Source: Saxidomus purpurata
Taxonomy: Eukaryota; Mollusca; Bivalvia; Venerida; Veneridae
Length of the DNA stretch: 64,000 nt
NCBI GenBank assembly: GCA_022818135.1
Contig: JAFMSR010000002.1
Span: 24,190,768-24,254,767, forward strand
Direction: 5' to 3'
Shown here: positions 60,401-64,000 of the stretch, one piece after another
How positions within the stretch are numbered: position 1 is the first letter of the stretch
Layout of the letters: each line of letters starts with the position of its first letter
The notes under the pieces: model-generated
What the model saw: only the letters and a program-made list of their open reading frames with translations
Database searches by the model: none
What the model was told of the DNA's origin: nothing
Made by a program: the position numbers and the translations under genes

Positions 60401-61588
60401 GCATCTTAAGAAATGACAAAGTTATAGCCAATGTTAAGTTTTCATGACAAAATGTAAGTACAAAAAGGGGCATTACTCTGTCAAATATACAATTTGAAAG
60501 TTTGATGAAGAAATCTTAAGAAATGACAAAGTTATAGCCAATGTTAAGTTTTCATGACAAAATGTAAGTACAACAACAGCTGTCTCATGACAGCACGCTC
60601 GACTATTTGAAAGCTTGTCAGTAAAATAGGTTTTTTTGTCTAAAAACAGGTGTATTGTGTAACTGTCTATAAGAATTAAGGTCAAAGATATGAAACTTGT
60701 TCAAAGACCTTTGTTCAAATACCACCTAATAACACCTTCGTGTGGGTGTCCGCACAGACGGTCAGACGGACACCCATACGAAGGTGTTATTAGGTGGTAT
60801 TTCCATTGTTCTCGAACAATAGAGTGACCACTTAAGTAACAAAAGAATGACCACTTAAGGGACAAAAGACGGAATGAAGACAATAGATTTCTATTGTCTT
60901 AGGCCACACCTCCTACCACCCAAGGTACCCATCGTGCGTGCGGACGGACGGTGCGATTTTAATATGCCACCCTTTGGGGGCATAAAAAGGGCATAACTCT
61001 GTCAAATATGACATTGACCTACACAATTTGATTGCATCATGATCCTTTTGTCATAAGCAATACAATTTGAAAGTTTAATGACGAAATCTTAAAAAATGGC
61101 AAAGTTATAGCCAACGTTAAGGTTATTTGACGGACAGACCAACGGACAAAGCGATCTGAAAGGGCGACACTATAAATGTGTCCCTGAATGTTATCTTTGA
61201 GTAACATACAGTCAGTCGTTCTAAGCACCTGTGTCTAATTACTTTGTCTGTTAATGTATGTTTATCAACAATAACATACAGGGACACATTTATTATTTCT
61301 TGATTGAACACAATTCAATAAAATGTCAAAATTAACTTAAACTGTTAAATGATCATCTTACACTTAGGTGATTCTAAAAATACAAATACACAGGCACCTA
61401 ACTATTGGAGCTAAACTGAATTTTATTACCTGGGCAGGCAATCATCTCGCAAACAAGTGTTTGTACATAGTCCCCATTACATGTCTTTGTAAAGTCAACA
61501 CACGTCCTGTATCGTCTATGTATACCAGAACCACATGTCACTGTACATAGTGACCAGCTTCCCCATTCACTTAATCCGATGGATGTAT
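49250..61588 (-). CDS. CILP: cartilage intermediate layer protein (CILP)-like, 5' partial, six exons seen
   Basis: Exons in coding order: 61588-61430, 56337-56173, 54916-54620, 53967-53859, 53511-53354, 51462-49250. They join in one frame of 1033 residues; human CILP is about 1180. Order: TSP1 (1-53), TSP1 (54-108), Cys-rich start plus carboxypeptidase-regulatory-like module (109-207), Ig domain (208-296), Cys-rich region (about 303-382), a second regulatory-like module (about 385-450), a dibasic site RRKKR (617-621), and the C-terminal half with EYKCSG and FYCE. TSP1-regulatory-Ig followed by YDVGTC...RD..CC and FLDPTN matches CILP well. CILP proteins are secreted matrix glycoproteins cleaved at the dibasic site. 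The first seen exon starts in phase 1, so a signal peptide exon and perhaps a WxxW exon are missing. Confidence 0.9.
51463..53353 (-). other. CILP-like intron with degenerate repeats
   Basis: No exon. 52790-53190 has several loose copies of 'AACTAGTTACATAACATGTTAA' in both strands' forms. 52200-52360 has a duplicated 'TTAGTTAACTTTGGCTAC' segment. Confidence 0.5.
53354..53511 (-). CDS. CILP: CILP-like exon, second half of the Ig domain
   Basis: Acceptor TTCCTGAAAG|G, donor TTCAAG|GTATG, phase 2 to 1. Contains LLLTKLEQGDSGEYRCRANS; DSGEYRC is the Ig Y-x-C motif. Confidence 0.92.
53859..53967 (-). CDS. CILP: CILP-like exon, first half of the Ig domain
   Basis: Acceptor TTAACTTCAG|TA, donor CGAATG|GTAAGT, phase 1 to 2. 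Contains IGENTTLCCVARASPP, then YEW: the first Ig cysteine and the Trp. Confidence 0.9.
54620..54916 (-). CDS. CILP: CILP-like exon, carboxypeptidase-regulatory-like module
   Basis: Acceptor ACAAATCAG|AT, donor GGATAG|GTAATA, 99 codons, phase 1 to 1. Starts DCKRTCVVGKLNENCDACIC, then VVEGRITSQ...GIDGHFSLEAVC, the GxV...G.F.L pattern of this fold. Confidence 0.88.
55260..56060 (+). repeat. degenerate tandem repeat, unit about 155 bp, in CILP-like intron
   Basis: Units share GAGTTATGGCCCTGA-AAGAAAA, TAATAAAGGGAGATAAT and CACTGCACTTCCTC. Related to the array at 56611-57430. Confidence 0.6.
56173..56337 (-). CDS. CILP: CILP-like exon, TSP1 repeat 2
   Basis: Acceptor TTTTCTTAG|TA, donor GTCCAG|GTAATC, 55 codons, phase 1 to 1. 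WTTWFPWLSCDVSCGGGQQT, then RYRTC and NCSTWECPG: W-x-x-W, CSxxCGxG and six-Cys layout of TSP1. Confidence 0.93.
57430..57470 (+). repeat. (TAA)n microsatellite, 3' tail of the LINE
   Basis: About 13 TAA units; on the minus strand a (TTA)n tail closing the retrotransposon's 3' UTR. Confidence 0.85.
57432..60133 (-). mobile_element. 5'-truncated non-LTR retrotransposon (LINE)
   Basis: Holds the reverse transcriptase frame (60117-57682), a short 3' UTR and a (TTA)n tail. The flanks share TTGTCTGT (57420-57427 and 60131-60138), a probable partial target duplication. The host sequence is continuous across the insertion ('TCTGTGTGTAAAGTTTCAAGT' in sister units). Truncated within the endonuclease. 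Confidence 0.88.
57682..60117 (-). CDS. LINE ORF2 fragment: endonuclease C-terminus plus reverse transcriptase
   Basis: 811 codons without a stop. Residues 1-85 are the end of an APE-type endonuclease: GDFN at 5-8 and SSIIDHIYTN near 50. The usual SDH triad motif reads SYH at 71-73, losing the catalytic Asp. The reverse transcriptase follows, with RPISILPTISKIFEK (about 375-389), FLDLKKAFDLVDHE (443-456), GVPQGSILGPLLF (501-513) and the catalytic YADD (532-535), then a thumb-like C-terminus. Family members use this protein for target-primed reverse transcription. Motifs suit the Jockey/CR1-like group; the clade cannot be fixed by eye. The frame is open upstream of the ATG (NANIE), so the ATG is not the real start. 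The intact RT suggests a fairly recent insertion, but this copy is not autonomous. Confidence 0.92.
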   Translation of the reverse strand: MYIFGDFNLNYSPDKGFQNTHWDTILLKYGLKQLIESPTRVTKSSSSIIDHIYTNSCHKITECFVPEICISYHYPVCCTIGNKVRKIDSNDSHKIIRYRSFSKFNEANFHSDLMYANIDCIEMIDDPNQALNIFYHLINSVLLKHAPMKEKRIKREIQPEWYNKEIKNARLMRDKFNKSRQWELYKMWRNKTNYLIKQSKQNFFNNAVKDNKDPRLLWKSLKDITNENSCQKINLPSMIQDGKNVIKGYKNVVEKLNDHFINITNTIEKTDFKSENFLKLKNHLSRKLKGVVFNIEPITPYQVRKYIDNLNVNKSTGIDCIGPRILKSCGDYITVAISSIINISIKTGTFPDRMKETFVLPIHKKGPRENMNNYRPISILPTISKIFEKHIAIQLHDFIDKTNIIHECQSGFRKQHSCQTALIRLVDSWLKELDDGNVVGTIFLDLKKAFDLVDHEILIHKLELYNFSKSSVSLFKSYLENRTQIVKYGNIVSTNQTIVSGVPQGSILGPLLFIFYVNDIPLCTNMANIDMYADDTTMYASNKNVSSVETILQSNIDNINVWCKNNHMAINPLKTTSMLISTSRKKSQTNQIHLKIDHNDVKQVKTQKMLDVYIDENLKWTEQIKQVCRKLQNKIALLKRISFFLTAKMKQMFYNAYILSTFDYGCIIWNKCSQKEFNKLNKLQKRAAKIILNKPIRTPTIQLLHELNWVSFSNRCTYHIALMVYKSTQGLTPTYIKNLITFSNNKHYSLRSSTKKYLVHPRPKTNFLKQTFMLTAMEVWNDLPDIVKNKSTVHAFKSTLKKYLLNLQFSS
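60390..60575 (+). repeat. 74-bp tandem-like duplication
   Basis: GTTTGATGAAGGCATCTTAA... ATGTAAGTACAA at about 60390 recurs with two or three changes at about 60500. A third partial copy (AAAAAATGGCAAAGTTATAG) is at about 61090. Confidence 0.75.
60717..60802. repeat. 86-bp palindrome with 36-bp arms
   Basis: Left arm AAATACCACCTAATAACACC... and right arm ...GGTGTTATTAGGTGGTATTT pair with one mismatch around a 14-base loop. A smaller hairpin GACAATAG-ATT-TCTATTGTC follows at 60880-60899. Confidence 0.85.
60915..60984 (-). mobile_element. 5' fragment of a TATGCCCCC-family HINE-like element
   Basis: The minus strand reads TATGCCCCCAAAGGGTGGCA, TATTAAAATCGCACCGTCCG, matching the first 50 bases of the copies at 21372 and 33940. 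Confidence 0.7.
61430..61588 (-). CDS. CILP: CILP-like exon, TSP1 repeat 1 (first exon seen)
   Basis: Acceptor ATTATACAG|AT, donor GCCCAG|GTAATA, 53 codons, phase 1 to 1. SEWGSWSLCTVTCGSGIHRR, then YRTC and CEMIACPG: a standard TSP1 repeat. Phase 1-1 makes it freely duplicable. Confidence 0.93.
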
Positions 61589-62696
61589 CTGTATAATTAT
61601 AAAAATATCTTGATACAGGAATAAACATTGTTTTATAACCTACATCTTGTCTGTCTCCCTAAACAGATGTCTTTTCCTGAGGACCTCCTAATGCATTTAT
61701 CCAAAATTTTATGTGAATATGGTGTCTTTGTCTACCGAGTACACATTTACTTTGAATTACATTTTTGATACCTTTTCTTCTAAATACACATATTGACCAA
61801 TGATAGATGAGTGTTGTCCATATGACAGCGTGATTGAGTCAGATTATTCAAAGCACTTTATCGGTTAAAATCTAATTAATTTTATCAATAGGACATTATC
61901 AAATGTCACCAAGAGGCCAAACGGGGACTGTATCGATCTACTGGACTGCTTTGTGAAAATCTTTACTATGTGACTTAGACGAAGAATCCTCCTACTAAAA
62001 CACTGCAAGGATCGCACCTGCAGGGTCAGTTAATATTATCCTGGCTCATTATATATTATGATCCATTATTATCCAAGAATGAGGCTTTTAGATTGATTTT
62101 ACTACATGTATTGATTTTAGTAACTTCTCAATTTTAATATTTTCCTTGATGGTCTACAATTTACATCATCCCATGTTATCATCGCTATGAATTTTCAAAT
62201 CAAGAGTCAAGAGTCAAGAACATTAAAACTAACATAAATAGCTCCTTTTACACTCTTTTGATATAAACAATACATGTCTTTTTCTTATGCACTTTATCTG
62301 CAATGCTTTAGATATAAATTTTATTCTCCATCAACTACATACATATAAATTGTACTGTGTTTTAAACTGTTGTGATAATTTCCCTCCTTTTTCTGACACA
62401 TGTAATCAGTTTCATGTCTTCAAAAATACACAAACCAGACCTGCATGCTGATGGCATCTAATTACCAATTAATTTTGTGACTATCTTAACAGGGTGTAGC
62501 CTCAATATTTCGACTGCAAGACCGACCGATTTTACAAACTGATATTACATAGATGTCTGTCTTTACGAAGGGCGGCCGTCGTTAATATAAAAAAGCCCTG
62601 GCGCACAATTTGTTGGGCTAAACAGGGTGCTGACATATTCATTTTACCACAATGTATTTTTATTGTAGGAAATTACACAAAATCAGGCCTTACAAG
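61589..62696 (-). other. upstream of the first seen CILP-like exon, no exon recognised
   Basis: A signal-peptide exon is expected but none was identified. Confidence 0.35.
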
Positions 62697-63653
62697 CACA
62701 GTCACATGAAGTTTGGACCCCGAAAAATAATTTTTATAAAACACCCCGGACCGACTATCAAGCATATATACTACAAGTTATGCAACAGCAAAAACCAACT
62801 TACCAGATTCCCCTTGTTTATTGCTTGAAATTCACGATAAATCCAAACAACCTCGTATATCCACTAGTGTCTATCAATAAGGCATTGATTATGCTCTAGA
62901 ATCATGCTAGTGTCCATATTTTTAGTCCACACATTCAATCAGAATTTTGTCAAAATGTCACAAAATACACGAGTCTAAAACATTTTGGCCAGCGATTTTA
63001 TGGCGTTAGAGTTAACTCCCGTGCTTGTTCCGCGCTACATAGATTCGCTGTATTGGGTTTTCCGGTACCAGTACCGGCACTGTAAAAATAGTAGACGAAT
63101 AACGAATCCGACTTTATTTGAAATTTTAGGCGCGCTTTTGACTGACAGTATACAAAAGATATTTTGCCATAAAGCTTTTAGAAGGCATACTTCATCGAAT
63201 TTTATAGTTGCAGACCTTTGAAAATGTAGAGCGCTTGATATTGTATAACTTGGAAAGACGTTTACGAAATTCTTCTTATTGTCTGTTTGATTTACATGTT
63301 TCGTACCAAAACATTCGTACCAATATTTGTTCGACTGTACATGTATAAAGTGTTTGTTCATTAATTACTATTGTTTCTGATTCATTTAAGTCATGGGAAT
63401 TAATTATGTAACACTACACAACTATCTTTGTGTAATTTATAAGACACGTATAATTTGGCAGAGTGCTTATGGATCTAGATTCTCAGCTTCGCACATCCGG
63501 GTACTGATAAATTATTTACATTCGGGAAAGGCGAAGCCGAGAATAGGTAAGTTGGTTTTTGCTGTTGCATAACTTGTAGTATATATGCTTGATAGTCGGT
63601 CCGGGGTGTTTTATAAAAATTATTTTTCGGGGTCCAAACTTCATGTGACTGTG
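62697..63653. repeat. perfect 108-bp inverted repeat around a 741-bp spacer
   Basis: 62697-62804 (CACAGTCACATGAAGTTTGG ... ACCAACTTACC) is the exact reverse complement of 63546-63653. Both arms have GGTAAGTTGG at their inner ends, a donor-like sequence pointing away from the spacer. The spacer has no recognised gene. Confidence 0.9.
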
Positions 63654-64000
63654 TGATAATTCACTCTTGTGCTATTTTTACCAACCTCAAGTTTAATTGA
63701 CTTGTAGTTTAGAGGTATCAAGTTACAGCTGCACACAGCAAGTAATCGCTGGTTTACCAGTAGAGTTGCCCATTTAAACTCAAACCACATTTAAACAATA
63801 CCTTGCTTGATTATAAATTTTCTACCGTCTCTTTAAAATGCAAATGGTGGATTAGAAATAGGGGGAAGTAACTCAAACCAAATACTACTACATTACACTA
63901 TGTGCCCTCAGGATTTATTATATTTGTATATACGATCCCTGGTGCCCTACAAGCATATTTCACGTAAATAAAGGGAATTAATCAAGGTCTTTCAAATAGT

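Noticed and set aside
62985..63361. 78- and 108-codon frames in the spacer of the 108-bp inverted repeat
   Set aside because: They overlap on opposite strands and show no recognisable domain; no evidence of coding.

Overview
This window looks like nuclear DNA of a bivalve mollusc, most likely a heterodont (venerid-like) clam. It is AT-rich. Its genes are split into short exons with GT/AG introns. It is packed with bivalve-type interspersed repeats: tRNA-headed SINEs, MITEs, and many DINE/pearl/HINE-like elements with internal tandem repeats. The species cannot be fixed from the sequence alone.

Three protein-coding genes are supported. (1) Minus strand, 518-729: the first coding exon of a TBATA (SPATIAL)-like gene that runs off the left edge. 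(2) Plus strand, 18077-37997: a complete 13-exon sn-1-specific diacylglycerol lipase of the DAGL-beta type (702 residues, four N-terminal membrane segments, GHSLGAG serine hydrolase core). A possible alternative last exon lies at 42183-42402. (3) Minus strand, 61588-49250: a cartilage intermediate layer protein (CILP)-like matrix gene, six exons seen, 5' end not found. It encodes two TSP1 repeats, a small carboxypeptidase-regulatory-like module, an Ig domain split over two exons, and a large last exon with a Cys-rich region, a dibasic RRKKR site and the CILP C-terminal half.

Layout. 1-18 kb is gene-poor after the TBATA exon. It holds a TTAA-flanked MITE, a HINE-like copy, SINE heads, a tRNA-Asp-like pseudogene, a 2-kb fold-back element with a nested hAT-like MITE, and a second inverted-repeat complex disrupted by about 460 A's. 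18-38 kb is the DAGL gene, whose introns carry nested HINE-like elements and two minisatellites. 38-49 kb is repeat-rich intergenic DNA. 49-62 kb is the CILP-like gene; its first visible intron contains a HINE-like tandem array that was itself hit by a 5'-truncated non-LTR retrotransposon (811-codon open frame with reverse transcriptase). 62-64 kb holds a perfect 108-bp inverted repeat.

The genes do not form a pathway. DAGL acts in membrane lipid signalling (2-arachidonoylglycerol synthesis), CILP-like is secreted, and TBATA-like is of uncertain role. The most interesting non-genic structure is a set of unrelated-looking repeat families sharing one architecture: a 5' end complementary to a stretch near the 3' end, internal tandem units, then a 3' hairpin ending CT(T/A)G before a T. 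This fits Helentron-derived non-autonomous elements. No previously undescribed biological system is claimed.
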